A stretch of 64,000 nucleotides of DNA, from the NCBI GenBank assembly GCA_017468925.1, contig JAFUHI010000003.1, forward strand, positions 1-64,000, read 5' to 3'. The notes under the pieces are model-generated. The model ran no database searches. It worked only from the letters and a program-made list of their open reading frames with translations, and was not told the DNA's origin. The position numbers and the translations under genes were made by a program. The DNA is from Bacilli bacterium. Its GTDB lineage: Bacteria; Bacillota_I; Bacilli_A; RFN20; CAG-826. Of this stretch, positions 40,993 through 51,600 are shown piece after piece. The stretch's first letter is position 1. Every line of letters begins with the position of its first letter.

Positions 40993-43311
40993 TTACTCCT
41001 TTCTCTTTCTAACAGAAGCAACAATAGCGGCTATAGGCAACGCCACAAGAACAATCGAGGCGCCAGCCACTACGCTTCCTCCACAGCCTGATGGGGTTGC
41101 ACCATCCCCGCTATCTGGGAGATCTTCTTCCGGCTCATCCGGCTCCCCTATCATGGTGAAAACGCATTTATTCGCATTCACCTTGATTTCTGTTTTGAAG
41201 GTATATCCATCTTTCGTCGCTACGACGGAATATGTATCCATCATGTTCTTAAGTTCATATACGCCTTCGGATATCTCGGTGAATACACCTTTGGTCGTGA
41301 TGCCTATACGGGCGCTGACTTTCGCTCCGCTAATAAGCCTTCCTTTAGGCGTTTTCAAAGTAACGACGATATCGTAGGGCTCGTTGATGGTGATTTCGCG
41401 AGATCCTTTGCTTACTTCGCATACCGGATATGTTTTCTCTGGTGTTTTCGCATATATTTCGGTTTCGCCATACATCCCTTCGAAGATATAGGCCTCTAAC
41501 TCCGAATCGTATCTAGGCGTGTATTCTTGCTTTTCTCCCAAAGGAGATTTGATTTCGAAAGTCGCGTTTGTAGAGCTATTCCCATCCGTATCTTTCACTC
41601 TTACTATGGCCTCATACACCTCGAAAACCGAATAGTTATCGATATAAACCGTCGCGGAATCATTGACTATGCTGAACATGAAATCGGCCGCGGCGACATT
41701 GCTAGATGTCTCATCATGCGGTAGGTATTCCCCTCCATTGAGCGAAGTGTATATCATTGATTCGGCTTCGTTGAAGATAAGAGAAGTCGTATAAGAGATC
41801 GTTTGCCAATTTTTGCTTAGGGTAATCGGCTCGGTTTTGAATAGCTTTGTCGGATAGACCGACCCCCCTTTATCGACATTGTTGCCATTGCCAATATATT
41901 GGACTCCATTGCGTATAGAAACATTGTCTTGTTTGGCTTTTGCCTGATATATAATCCTGAAGGTTGTCCCATCGGGAACCAAAGCGTCTTTCACTCGATA
42001 ATTGAAATAGCTATCGCTCGCGGAGGAATTAACTTCTAAAGAGTAGTCTCCACTCACCTGCTCATCGGTGATGAAACTATAAGATTGACCAGAGCTCGAT
42101 TGGAAAATAAACCCGTTTTCCATTGAACCTTGGGGAGTCAAATTGCTTCCGTACTCAACCACCTCATTCTTGGTTTTCAAAAAGACATCTTGGGTCGGTT
42201 TATCATAAGATATCTCTACATTTTTGGTGACGAACCCTTCAGCGGTTATCTTCACATCCATCGTCCTTGTTAGATTAGAAATAGTGACCTGCCCGTTATT
42301 ATTCTTGGTGATGTATTGCGCGCTTTTGATGTTATCGACCATGACAATCGAATCGACAATAGGGTTATAAAATTCATCATATAGATTCAAAGTCGCGTCA
42401 TATTTATCCATCCAGCAATTCGTCGTATTTTTGGCAAATGATACGTATTGGGAGCCGACTACCTCGTCTCCTTTATAAACCTTAAGTGTGTATGCCTGCG
42501 ATAAAGAGGAGAATTCCAAGTCACTTAAAGCGATTGTGTTCCCGACTCTAGTCTGAGCAGGCTGCGGATTTAGCTCATTATCGCCATCAAAGACCTTGAC
42601 AGTCGCTGAAGAAGCACCATCTCCATTTAATGTGATGACCGCATCTTTATAGACGGACGATTTCTTGAAGCTCAAATTATCGATATAGACTTTTTTCCCG
42701 TTTGTGGCCCCGACATCGATAATGACCTGATCAGTGACAAAATATCCTGATAAATCGCTGACTTCCTCAAAAACATTGGCCTTGCCTTTATTGTGATATA
42801 AATACATTTTCATTCCATCGCCATAAACCGCAAATTTGTATTTAAGCTCATGCCATTCATTATCTGGCAACGAATAATATGGGGTGGCATAAATCCTAGT
42901 TGATGAGGATTTCCAACCAACATCGGGTTTTTCTCCCCAGAACCCCAACTGGCAGACGACAGAGAAATTGCCTTCAGTCGCTTTTTTGGCAAACATGTCT
43001 ATCTCATAGAAATCACCATCGACAAGCATGTCGGAGTATTGTTTTCCGGAATTAAATGTCTGCCTGGCCCAAATGCCGCTGACTTCCATGGCTTTATTCC
43101 CTTCATAAACGCCTTCTGGACATGTCTCAACGTTAATGAGTTTCGCCGTGCCGGACCCGCTATTATCAAAAATGCGGTTGTCCTCGAAATTATACGACAG
43201 GTAATTACCTTGCTCCTCTGCTCTAGTTTCTACAGTTCTTCCACCTAAGAAAACTAAAGACGCTGATAAGCATACGGCGGATAGGATTAGACAACTTAAG
43301 GTCTTTTTCAT
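40993..43311 (-). CDS. Large secreted surface protein with C-terminal anchor
   Basis: The 772-residue protein has an N-terminal signal peptide ending near TRAEE. A jelly-roll domain (about 35-220, GDFYEIDMFAKKA ... KVYIDNLSFKKS) looks like a carbohydrate-binding module. A second such domain lies near 390-570, and Ig-like carboxypeptidase-regulatory repeats follow (about 580-740). The end is SGDGATPSGCGGSVVAG, a membrane helix and RKRKE. This is a tripartite end like a sorting signal but with a Cys-Gly motif rather than LPxTG. It probably captures substrate at the surface for the fucoside operon. Preceded by AAGGAGGAGG. Confidence 0.75.
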   Translation of the reverse strand: MKKTLSCLILSAVCLSASLVFLGGRTVETRAEEQGNYLSYNFEDNRIFDNSGSGTAKLINVETCPEGVYEGNKAMEVSGIWARQTFNSGKQYSDMLVDGDFYEIDMFAKKATEGNFSVVCQLGFWGEKPDVGWKSSSTRIYATPYYSLPDNEWHELKYKFAVYGDGMKMYLYHNKGKANVFEEVSDLSGYFVTDQVIIDVGATNGKKVYIDNLSFKKSSVYKDAVITLNGDGASSATVKVFDGDNELNPQPAQTRVGNTIALSDLEFSSLSQAYTLKVYKGDEVVGSQYVSFAKNTTNCWMDKYDATLNLYDEFYNPIVDSIVMVDNIKSAQYITKNNNGQVTISNLTRTMDVKITAEGFVTKNVEISYDKPTQDVFLKTKNEVVEYGSNLTPQGSMENGFIFQSSSGQSYSFITDEQVSGDYSLEVNSSASDSYFNYRVKDALVPDGTTFRIIYQAKAKQDNVSIRNGVQYIGNGNNVDKGGSVYPTKLFKTEPITLSKNWQTISYTTSLIFNEAESMIYTSLNGGEYLPHDETSSNVAAADFMFSIVNDSATVYIDNYSVFEVYEAIVRVKDTDGNSSTNATFEIKSPLGEKQEYTPRYDSELEAYIFEGMYGETEIYAKTPEKTYPVCEVSKGSREITINEPYDIVVTLKTPKGRLISGAKVSARIGITTKGVFTEISEGVYELKNMMDTYSVVATKDGYTFKTEIKVNANKCVFTMIGEPDEPEEDLPDSGDGATPSGCGGSVVAGASIVLVALPIAAIVASVRKRKE

Positions 43312-43374
43312 AATTAGGCCTCCTCCTTGTTAAAGCGATATATGTGGATTTTCTCTTCAAAGCCTACGAATCTC

Positions 43375-45732
43375 TTATTTTTCATAATGCATTCTCTCCA
43401 AATCGCCGTTTATAAAGCCTAAGACGATAGGCTTATCCATATAGCCTTCGATGAAAACGCTGACTGGCTTATGGTTTTTATCCTTAATAGAAACATCAAC
43501 GGAGTCTTCATCAAAAGATATATCGACGGTGTAACCACCCTTCGCTCTTATTCCTTTGACGCTTCCTTTTTTAAAAGATGAAGGTTTTGCTGGGAAAATT
43601 GTTATTTTATCTTCGCTTGATTCCACAAACATCCCATAAATCGCTGCGGTAAATCCCATATTCGCATCGATTTGGAATGGGGCGTACCCGTTAATGGAAT
43701 ATTTCAAGGTAACACCCATATTCCTCCAGTCATTATGGTGGGTATAAAGGTTTTCTCCTGTGCAGAATTTTATGATGTTCTCCAAACACTCAAGCGCTTT
43801 ATCGCCTTCGCCTAGTCGATCATAGATGTTCGCCATATGAGAGAAGCTCCATCCGGTTTGCTCTTTCAATCCGATTGCAAGGCGTTTATTGACTGCTACT
43901 TTTATGGCATCAAACAATTCTTTGTCATCCTTTCCTATTTCCCCGCAAGGGAAAAGAGGGAAGATATGGGATAGGTGACGATGACGATAATTATCCTCGA
44001 AATCTTCGTTCATCCATTCCTTTATCGCCCCATCGGAATTGATTTCATATGGAGGGATGGAATCCATCATCTTCTTCCACGCCTCAACCTTATCCTTATC
44101 CAATGAGAATTTTTCCGCGGTGAATATAAGGTTTTTAAGAAGCTTTTTTAACAAGGCAAAATCCATGGTCGGATTGATTGAAATAGAGATCTCTTCCGCT
44201 CCAACAAAATTGCCTTTCGCATGATTTTCCGGAGAATCTGCAGGATATGATTTTAATAAGCCGGTTTTTGGATCGATGACCATGAAATCCTCGTAAAATA
44301 AGGCCGCTTCCTTCATGAATGGGTATGCTCTATTAAGCAAGAACGACTCATCGGATGTGTATAGGTAATAATCGAAATAGAGGCTACTGATCCAACTTGA
44401 GGAGCCAGTCCAATACAAAACGTGAGGCTGGAGATTGTCTTTTTTACCGGATTGATTGTCCATGAATAACGGCAAAAGGATGCCGTGGCAAGAGAATAAT
44501 TTTTGCGCATTCTCGCGATAATCATCCATGAATCTTTCAAAAAAATCGAACATCGGCAGCAGACATTCTAGTAGATTGCCTTCAAATGCCTGCCAATAAT
44601 TCATCTCAAGGTTTTCGTTGTTGAAAAAGGTGCAGGCCCAGGCTGGAGAATAATCCCCATTCCATAAACCCTGGAGATTTGCGGGGCAATGGCAGTTATA
44701 CGAGGAAGAAATAAGCAAATAACGCCCGAAATCCGCCATCTTCTCGATTAGGCGCAAATCGGTTTTGCCACTATAACTGTCAAGGAATAGCTGCTCATTA
44801 GAGGCGTTATCAGAATTGCCAGCGATATCCAACTCAACGCGGCCAAATAGTTCGCTGAATTCTTTTTTGTGGCGTTCTTTTAGCTCCTCGTAAGGCATAT
44901 CGACCGAATCGATTATCTTTTTGTTCTCTTCGTAAGATAACTTCTCCTTCTCGATATTGACTAGAATCGTCACATTCGTAGCATTTTCGACTCTAATGTA
45001 ATTATGAAGCGGCTCTTCGCCCGACATATCGATAGAAATGGTTTTATCATGTCCGTTGGCGATGATGTTTCCATCGGTGGATAGCACCTTGGCGATCCCC
45101 GCGTATTCCAATCCATGGACTGATCTGCTATACGCATAGACATATCTATCGATTGACTTGGTATCGAAGGCATCGATGAAATTGCAATGGTTCCCGTTAT
45201 AATCTTTCATATCTTCTTCCGAGTGGTTCTGCAACGCGAAAGCGATGGTGAACGGGATATCCTTTTCGATATGAATGACGATGAATTTGTCTACGAAAGA
45301 GGCAAAGCATTCTCTTGTTACTTTGTGTTTATCTTCTTCAAAAATTATGGAAGAGATTCCTGTAACAAGATCCAATTCACGCGAATAATCTTCAAAGATT
45401 CCGTTGATGCCGTATCTGATTCTTAAATCAAAGGCGGGGAAGAAGCATCCTTTGTTAGCGAAATACCCCTTCTCCTTCAAGGCTTTGGTGTAAAAATGCT
45501 CCGCTTCAAAATACTTTTTCTCATCCATCAATCGCCTGACTTCCGCCAAAGATGAAGAGATATCCGGAATCTCTTTGTATCTTCCTCCGGAATATAGTTC
45601 CTCGTGATTAAGCAAAATCCTCTCATCGAAAATCGAGCCGCAGATGCTAGCCCCAAGCCTGCCATTGCCTACCGGGGTAGCATTACGCCAAGAGGAAGAT
45701 GGATATGCGTTAATTATTTTCTTCGGGAGCAT
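43375..45732 (-). CDS. GH95 alpha-L-fucosidase-like enzyme
   Basis: This 785-residue protein lacks a signal peptide and is probably cytoplasmic. The N-terminal super-sandwich starts WRNATPVGNGRLGASICG (residues about 15-33), the family 95 opening. LQGLWNGDYSPAWACTFFNNENLEMNYWQ (shown here only by its key blocks LQGLWN and NLEMNYW) marks the helical barrel. HRHLSHIFPLFPCGEIG follows. GH95 enzymes invert alpha-1,2-fucosyl (some alpha-L-galactosyl) links of host or plant glycans. It starts 3 bases after the binding-protein stop codon. It implies that the operon imports and then splits fucosylated oligosaccharides. Confidence 0.88.
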   Translation of the reverse strand: MLPKKIINAYPSSSWRNATPVGNGRLGASICGSIFDERILLNHEELYSGGRYKEIPDISSSLAEVRRLMDEKKYFEAEHFYTKALKEKGYFANKGCFFPAFDLRIRYGINGIFEDYSRELDLVTGISSIIFEEDKHKVTRECFASFVDKFIVIHIEKDIPFTIAFALQNHSEEDMKDYNGNHCNFIDAFDTKSIDRYVYAYSRSVHGLEYAGIAKVLSTDGNIIANGHDKTISIDMSGEEPLHNYIRVENATNVTILVNIEKEKLSYEENKKIIDSVDMPYEELKERHKKEFSELFGRVELDIAGNSDNASNEQLFLDSYSGKTDLRLIEKMADFGRYLLISSSYNCHCPANLQGLWNGDYSPAWACTFFNNENLEMNYWQAFEGNLLECLLPMFDFFERFMDDYRENAQKLFSCHGILLPLFMDNQSGKKDNLQPHVLYWTGSSSWISSLYFDYYLYTSDESFLLNRAYPFMKEAALFYEDFMVIDPKTGLLKSYPADSPENHAKGNFVGAEEISISINPTMDFALLKKLLKNLIFTAEKFSLDKDKVEAWKKMMDSIPPYEINSDGAIKEWMNEDFEDNYRHRHLSHIFPLFPCGEIGKDDKELFDAIKVAVNKRLAIGLKEQTGWSFSHMANIYDRLGEGDKALECLENIIKFCTGENLYTHHNDWRNMGVTLKYSINGYAPFQIDANMGFTAAIYGMFVESSEDKITIFPAKPSSFKKGSVKGIRAKGGYTVDISFDEDSVDVSIKDKNHKPVSVFIEGYMDKPIVLGFINGDLERMHYEK

Positions 45733-45735
45733 ATT

Positions 45736-47220
45736 TTATTTATTCGCGAAGTAGGCATCAACTTGCTCTTGCTTCTCCTTCAATATCCTTTCCATTCCGT
45801 TGTTCTTCAGATCTTCGATGAATTTCTGATAGGTGCTACTTTTATTCGACTCGTCAAATTCGCCTTTCGCAAAGGCTTCGATGTAGGTATTGACGACGTT
45901 TCTACAATTCGATACCTCGGTATAAACGTTGGTGTCGTCAAACCTGAATCCAATTAAATCGGTCAATTCGGTTTCATCGTTTATTTTCTTGACCTGCTCC
46001 CACTGGTCATCATCTTGTCCCGGGGTGAGATAGGAAATGAATTCCGTGCCTAATCCCCAACCGAAATTCTCATTGTTATAGCCGGAGCCTGATATGAATT
46101 CCGCGATGCGGTCTGGCTGCTCTGGGTCTTTTAGGTAATGGGTGTTTTCTTTTCCGAATTGCAATAGGTTATGCAGTTCTTCATCAGTCCTTAGCAATTC
46201 AATGAATTTCATAGCGCGGGCTGGGTTTTTAGACGTTGACGATATCGCGTTCATCGAGCCACAGACATAGGTCGTGAAATAATGCGGGTCGCTTAAACGC
46301 ATCATCTGATTTGATAGATATCCTGGCTTCCAAGTTGAATCTGGGGTGATGTCATAATTGCTAGATACCTTGAGATATCCGAGGTTTTTCCATTTATAGA
46401 CCAAGTCAATCATGTCTTTGTATTCTTGGGTCTCGAACTGGTTCACCACCGTATGTGTTGTATCGCTTATATTGATAACGCCTGGGACGGTGATGCCGCT
46501 GCAAAGATCGTCGTATCCAGCATAGTTCATAAGGTATGATTCGGTATGGATCTCGCTTATTGCCCCTCCATTACCGCGGTTGTTCAATTTGAGCCACCTT
46601 AGATATTCCTCGACGAAATCATATGGGTCCTCGATGTGAGCGTATATCTCGCTTGGCTTGATGCCATCATAGTTCTCATTCAAGAAATCCTGGATGTTCG
46701 TTGGGCTTTTGGCGCGCATCCCAAGAGTTCTTGGGAAGATCTGCTCATTGATAGAGCCATAAATATGACCATTTACTTTGATCTGGTTCCAAATGTTGCT
46801 ATTGATGGATTCCCAGGTCTTAGGGGCATAGGTTGGGAGCAAGTGATCCAAAGGCAAGAATGCCTCTTTTTTGATGTTATAGCCATAAGGATTAACTTCT
46901 GGGGCGGTGAAGCATACATCGAATTTGGCCGCGGTTGCGATGATTCCATTCATCTTCTGCGTGTATTCGGCGTATGTATAAGGAATAATCTCTATGGTGG
47001 AATTGATCTTTTCTTTTAGAATCGCACTGGCCCTTCTTTCCACCGTAGACATATCGGAAGGGATTTGCGAATCGTTATACACCATATAATAGGTGAGTTT
47101 GTATTCCTCGCCATTATCGACATAATCTAGAGGCAATTCAGAATCATCGCCGCAGGAGGAAAGCGCAAAAGAGGTGATTAGTAGTCCAGCGCAAGTGAGT
47201 AGAAGTTTTCTTTTTTTCAT
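45736..47220 (-). CDS. LplA-like extracellular sugar-binding lipoprotein (DUF3502 end)
   Basis: From the ATG at 47220, preceded by AAAGGA, the protein has 494 residues with a lipobox FALSSC (C23). The body is a family 1-type sugar-binding fold and the C-terminal 150 residues match the DUF3502 domain found in LplA-like receptors. Together with the two permease genes it forms a typical oligosaccharide importer. Of two ATGs further upstream, one abuts the ribosome binding site and the other precedes it, so they are rejected. Confidence 0.87.
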   Translation of the reverse strand: MKKRKLLLTCAGLLITSFALSSCGDDSELPLDYVDNGEEYKLTYYMVYNDSQIPSDMSTVERRASAILKEKINSTIEIIPYTYAEYTQKMNGIIATAAKFDVCFTAPEVNPYGYNIKKEAFLPLDHLLPTYAPKTWESINSNIWNQIKVNGHIYGSINEQIFPRTLGMRAKSPTNIQDFLNENYDGIKPSEIYAHIEDPYDFVEEYLRWLKLNNRGNGGAISEIHTESYLMNYAGYDDLCSGITVPGVINISDTTHTVVNQFETQEYKDMIDLVYKWKNLGYLKVSSNYDITPDSTWKPGYLSNQMMRLSDPHYFTTYVCGSMNAISSTSKNPARAMKFIELLRTDEELHNLLQFGKENTHYLKDPEQPDRIAEFISGSGYNNENFGWGLGTEFISYLTPGQDDDQWEQVKKINDETELTDLIGFRFDDTNVYTEVSNCRNVVNTYIEAFAKGEFDESNKSSTYQKFIEDLKNNGMERILKEKQEQVDAYFANK

Positions 47221-47246
47221 GGTTATCATTCCTTTCAAATTCAAAT

Positions 47247-48149
47247 CTATTCTTTAATTGAGCCTGCCGTTAAACCTCCCAAAAAGAACTTTTGGAAGAA
47301 AACGAAGATAAACATTATCGGGGCGGAGGTGACCATCGCCATTGCAAACACCAAAGTATTCTCTGGTATTGATACATCGCCTGGATTGATGCCGCCCATC
47401 TTTCCTGCCGCCGCTTCCCTAAGGAGAGCTATATATTGCTGCAATCGCGTAAGATACAAAGAAATAGGGACTATATCATCGGTATATAACATGGCGGTGA
47501 ATGGGTCATTCCAATAAATCAAAACGGTGTAGAAGGCCACAGTGGCTATTCCTGGAAGAATTAGTGGGGTGGCTATCGTCAAAAACATGCGGAATTCGCT
47601 GCCACCATCGATCTTAACCGCTTCATAAAGCGATTTAGGCACGGCGGAATAAAAGGCTCTAAGCATCACAACATGGCCCACTACGAAGCAAGGAGATAAA
47701 ATCAAAACCCAGATGGTGTTATAGATATTCAAATAATTCCTATACCAAATATAAGTCGGGATGAAGCCAGCCTGGAACATGATGGTGAAGGCATAGAAGA
47801 ATGATAAAATCCTTTTGAATTTGAAATTAGGTCTCGCTAAGGCGTACGCCGTCATAGAGCATAAGGCGACATTCAGAACCGTTCCAACGACCGTGACCAA
47901 AATGGTGATGCCATATGACTTTAATATTTGATAAGGGTTCTCAAACACCAATTGGTATGCCTCGATGGTGAAGCCTTGTATCCATGGTCTAGCCCCCACA
48001 TCTTTGATCGCATCAGATGAAGAAAAGCTGCCGCAGACCAATATGACAAATGGGACGATGACTAAAGCCATATAAAAGCACAATAAAGCGATGACTATTG
48101 CTTTCTGACCGTTGTAATTTCCCTTGATTCGCTTCTTTATCATGGCCAA
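47247..48149 (-). CDS. Carbohydrate ABC transporter permease, LplC/YtcP-like
   Basis: The 300-residue protein has six membrane segments. The EAA loop reads ALYEAVKIDGGSEFRMFLTIATPLI-like (LYEAVKIDGGSEFRMFLTI), which contacts the ATPase. It is the second permease of the fucoside importer, following the LplB-like gene by 4 bases and preceding the binding protein gene. Confidence 0.9.
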   Translation of the reverse strand: MAMIKKRIKGNYNGQKAIVIALLCFYMALVIVPFVILVCGSFSSSDAIKDVGARPWIQGFTIEAYQLVFENPYQILKSYGITILVTVVGTVLNVALCSMTAYALARPNFKFKRILSFFYAFTIMFQAGFIPTYIWYRNYLNIYNTIWVLILSPCFVVGHVVMLRAFYSAVPKSLYEAVKIDGGSEFRMFLTIATPLILPGIATVAFYTVLIYWNDPFTAMLYTDDIVPISLYLTRLQQYIALLREAAAGKMGGINPGDVSIPENTLVFAMAMVTSAPIMFIFVFFQKFFLGGLTAGSIKE

Positions 48150-48153
48150 AACA

Positions 48154-49083
48154 TCAGAATAGCGATGTTCCTCCTATCTTTCTGCAGACCTTGTTGACAA
48201 TCATGGTCAAGACAAAGCCCACTGCCGCTTGCACCAATCCGATAGCGGTAGTGACCTCATAGCTCGCTCCCGATCCTCTTAATGCGCGATACATGAAAGT
48301 CTCTATGACGTTTGTTGTCTCTAGTAATGCTGATTTGTCTTGGGTGACGTAATAAATCATATTGAAATCAATTCGGAGAATGTTCGCGCAAGACATGATG
48401 ACATTTAGGATAATCATAAGTTTTAGCATCGGAAGAGAAATCTGAAACATCGTCCTGAATCTAGAGGCTCCATCGATTTTCGCAGCCTCATAGATGCTTT
48501 TATCAGTCCCTATTAGAACGGCATAATACGTCACAGCCGATAAGCCAGACGTCTTCCATACATATAGGAAAGTCAATATAGGCCACCAAACCCAAGGCGA
48601 GGAATAGGCGTTAAGCTCAGCCCCGGTGATCTTTGAATAGAGATCGGCAATCATGCCAGTTTGGTCGCCAATAAGAGAAGAAACTATGATAGCGATGAGC
48701 GGCCAAGAGACGAAATATGGGAAAATAATCACGGTTTGCGAGAATTTTAATAACAATTTGCTGGTTATTTCATAAAGGAAGAGACCTAATAAAACCGAGA
48801 CGATGGTTGAAAAAATAATGCAAAGCGCATTAATTGCGATGGCGTTGCGGATCATCGTCATGGTGTCAGGAGAGGTAAAAAGAACCTCGAAATTCTTAAA
48901 GCCCACGAACGTTGAGCCGAATATGCCTTTCCTCGGGATGAAGTTCTGGAAGGCGATGGTCAACCACAAAAACGGCACATAGGAAAAAATGATGACTTTC
49001 AAGAAACTAGGAAGGCATAAAAGAGATAATTCAGCATTATCCTTGATGTACGATTTGTTGGATTTTGTCTTCCTATTCGCCAT
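48154..49083 (-). CDS. Carbohydrate ABC transporter permease, LplB-like
   Basis: The 309-residue protein has six membrane segments and the EAA loop IYEAAKIDGASRFRTMFQI. The long N-terminal segment before helix 1 and FQNFIPRKGIFGSTFVGFKNF are typical of LplB/UgpA-type subunits of importers for pectin- or host-derived oligosaccharides. It starts 3 bases after the large lipoprotein stop codon, within the operon. Confidence 0.9.
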   Translation of the reverse strand: MANRKTKSNKSYIKDNAELSLLCLPSFLKVIIFSYVPFLWLTIAFQNFIPRKGIFGSTFVGFKNFEVLFTSPDTMTMIRNAIAINALCIIFSTIVSVLLGLFLYEITSKLLLKFSQTVIIFPYFVSWPLIAIIVSSLIGDQTGMIADLYSKITGAELNAYSSPWVWWPILTFLYVWKTSGLSAVTYYAVLIGTDKSIYEAAKIDGASRFRTMFQISLPMLKLMIILNVIMSCANILRIDFNMIYYVTQDKSALLETTNVIETFMYRALRGSGASYEVTTAIGLVQAAVGFVLTMIVNKVCRKIGGTSLF

Positions 49084-49086
49084 CGC

Positions 49087-51600
49087 TTACCCTCTTCTCT
49101 TCGCAAGCCTATACGTATGAGTCTCATTGAATTCCATATCGAATGTGTTTGGAACGTTGAACGATAGGGTATAAGTCTTGGATGAAGCATCATAATGAAC
49201 TTGATAGAAATCTTTGTTATTCACCGATTGGTCGATTAAAACATAACCAGAGTCAGTCTCCATTTCCAAAACGTAATCTTTGTAATTGCTTAAATTAGTA
49301 AACACCAAAGGAACATAACCTAAGCCTCCATTCATGGAGAATATGGCCTCATCGTTTTCCGTTTCAATTTTCACCGGATATGAAGAAATAAGTTTGCCTT
49401 TTTGCGTATCTACATCCAAATGGCCATACGCCACCTGATTGAATAGGCTAGACGCCGAATTAAGTTCTTCACCGTTCTTCAAATAGTCAGCGTCCCCATA
49501 ATATGACGATAGTGAATTCGGGACGATGTCAAATTCAATCGTCATTTGGATGGAACTGCCTTTTTCTATCTTTTTACCTGCGCCTACAGGAAGCATCAAC
49601 GAGCATATATTTTGGACATATGATTTGGAGGTGTACGTTTTTAAAGAATAGGCAGGTTTAGAATATCTTTTGCCATTGATCACTCCATCGAAGTTTCTAA
49701 CGATGAACATCGTATTCCCCTGCTCTTCATTGGATTTTGAATCAAAAGACCCAAACCAGAATTCTTCGCCTTTTGCGTCCATGACTTCACCTTCGTAATT
49801 TGTCGAATGGGTGTCGGTTTTGATGATTCCACTCCTATCGCCATAAGCGAAATAGGAATATCTATTGTCCATATAACCCGGGGAAGCTAGTTCAAATAGA
49901 GACAATGAGCCGATATTCGCCTCCTCCAAAAAGACGTATTCGATGGTATAGAAATTGCGGACTATGTCGTTTGTGCGGCCAAGATTTGAGCGAATCGAGG
50001 TGCGTATTTTACCATTTTCGGTGACGCCGCTATAAATGACATCAGTGACATTCGGCGCTTGGCTAATATAGGTGATTCTTTGATTGATGATTGATTGCTC
50101 TTTATCCTCTATATATTTAAGGAAATCAGCACCGCCGACATTGCCGCTCCAATCAAATTCATTATTGCCGCCAGTGCTATCTTTCACCATAAAAGGCCTA
50201 ACGTCATTTATGAATGACCTGCCATTGCATAAATCAGGGTCATAAGTGATGCTTTCGCCCCAGCTTCCAATAGCGGATTGATCCCATATCTGGTTTCCAC
50301 CCCAGCCGATTAAACTAAGTTGGGCGTGGCTTGCTGCGTAAGTCTCTCCCCAGGCGCCATAGGCTAACCTATATCTTCTTGAGATAGCGGAATTTTCTTC
50401 AACATCAAAAGAAACATAGCCATGGTACCAAGGTCCCTCGCTATCCCTAAGATAATCGGAATCGATGTAATTCCTATCGCCAGGTGTCGAGGAAAAAATA
50501 TGCCAATTCTTGCTTATTTGCACATCTTCACCGGTCGGGTTATATGACTCATCTGTTATGGTTGGAGACATACCAGTTATGGATGTTGCCTTGGTCTTGA
50601 AAAAGCAAATGTTTGGATGGATTTCATCATCATTTTGGTTTTCGATTGAGAATGAGATGTTCTCATATGTTGTTCTGCCGCTTGCAGTCGATTGCGATTC
50701 ATAATACAAAGGGTTCGTATCGACATAGTGGACGCCATCGAGAGAAGAATATCTAACATCAAGGGTGCCACTTGTGTCGTCTTTTGCGGAAATAATAGCC
50801 TCTTCACTAGATATAAAGCTCTTCACCAAAGAATCGTCATTCGCGGTTATCGGAATCAAGAAAACGCCTTTGCCAGTGAAAAGCTTTGTCGGGACATCGA
50901 TGCCGCTATATTCAACATCCACCTTTGTTCCAGTGAAAGAGAATGTGGTTTTTTCATCATTTTTATCTTGCTTGATGATGACAAAGCCATTTCCTTCATT
51001 ATCGATGGCTTTGATTCCCCTACTATCATTAAGCGGTGTTAGAGAATAACAAGCAAAATCTAGTGATAGTTTAAAATCATAAGATCCCGCCAATTCGGTG
51101 TACATATAGTGATTGATGGCTACATAGTCTTGAGCGGCCACGTATTCGCATTTTATGTTGTATGAATTGCCTTTGCCGGCGACTTTTAAATCGACCGTGT
51201 TCCATCTATTGATGTAACGACCGCTATCGACGATGCGACCATTGGTGCCCGGCTCAGTAAGCGGATAGTAACTGCCATCGATTTTGGCGAAGAAATCCAT
51301 CGAGATATCGTGGATATTCAAATCAAAAGATTTATTGGCTTTTTCCTTATTGACATCGGCCTTGATGAGTTTGCCGGAAAGCGAGTCAACGACCATCTCA
51401 TAGTTCTTGCTTTGGAAGCAAAGCCTGTTTTCAATACCCCTTAACCCATCAAGATGCCACATATAGACATAATTCTGCTCATACATCTCATCTTTGATTT
51501 CTATATCAATCGTTTCCTCATTTTGTTTCTCGCATCCAGCGATAGCAAAAAGAGAGGCAAGAGTCAAAGCAAAGCAATACACATTGCGCTTATTAGCCAT
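49087..51600 (-). CDS. Large lipoprotein, possible glycan-binding/processing protein
   Basis: From the ATG at 51600 the protein has 837 residues with lipobox FAIAGC (C23). The body is a sequence of beta-rich domains; the central part is Trp/Tyr/Gly-rich (LAYGAWGETYAASHAQLSLIGWGG), as in carbohydrate-active proteins. No catalytic family can be named. The ATG overlaps the LacI stop codon as ATGGCTAA and is preceded by AAGGGAAG. A long upstream frame runs antisense-free through the LacI gene and is rejected. It precedes the permease genes, so it probably binds or processes the imported glycan. Confidence 0.75.
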   Translation of the reverse strand: MANKRNVYCFALTLASLFAIAGCEKQNEETIDIEIKDEMYEQNYVYMWHLDGLRGIENRLCFQSKNYEMVVDSLSGKLIKADVNKEKANKSFDLNIHDISMDFFAKIDGSYYPLTEPGTNGRIVDSGRYINRWNTVDLKVAGKGNSYNIKCEYVAAQDYVAINHYMYTELAGSYDFKLSLDFACYSLTPLNDSRGIKAIDNEGNGFVIIKQDKNDEKTTFSFTGTKVDVEYSGIDVPTKLFTGKGVFLIPITANDDSLVKSFISSEEAIISAKDDTSGTLDVRYSSLDGVHYVDTNPLYYESQSTASGRTTYENISFSIENQNDDEIHPNICFFKTKATSITGMSPTITDESYNPTGEDVQISKNWHIFSSTPGDRNYIDSDYLRDSEGPWYHGYVSFDVEENSAISRRYRLAYGAWGETYAASHAQLSLIGWGGNQIWDQSAIGSWGESITYDPDLCNGRSFINDVRPFMVKDSTGGNNEFDWSGNVGGADFLKYIEDKEQSIINQRITYISQAPNVTDVIYSGVTENGKIRTSIRSNLGRTNDIVRNFYTIEYVFLEEANIGSLSLFELASPGYMDNRYSYFAYGDRSGIIKTDTHSTNYEGEVMDAKGEEFWFGSFDSKSNEEQGNTMFIVRNFDGVINGKRYSKPAYSLKTYTSKSYVQNICSLMLPVGAGKKIEKGSSIQMTIEFDIVPNSLSSYYGDADYLKNGEELNSASSLFNQVAYGHLDVDTQKGKLISSYPVKIETENDEAIFSMNGGLGYVPLVFTNLSNYKDYVLEMETDSGYVLIDQSVNNKDFYQVHYDASSKTYTLSFNVPNTFDMEFNETHTYRLAKRRG

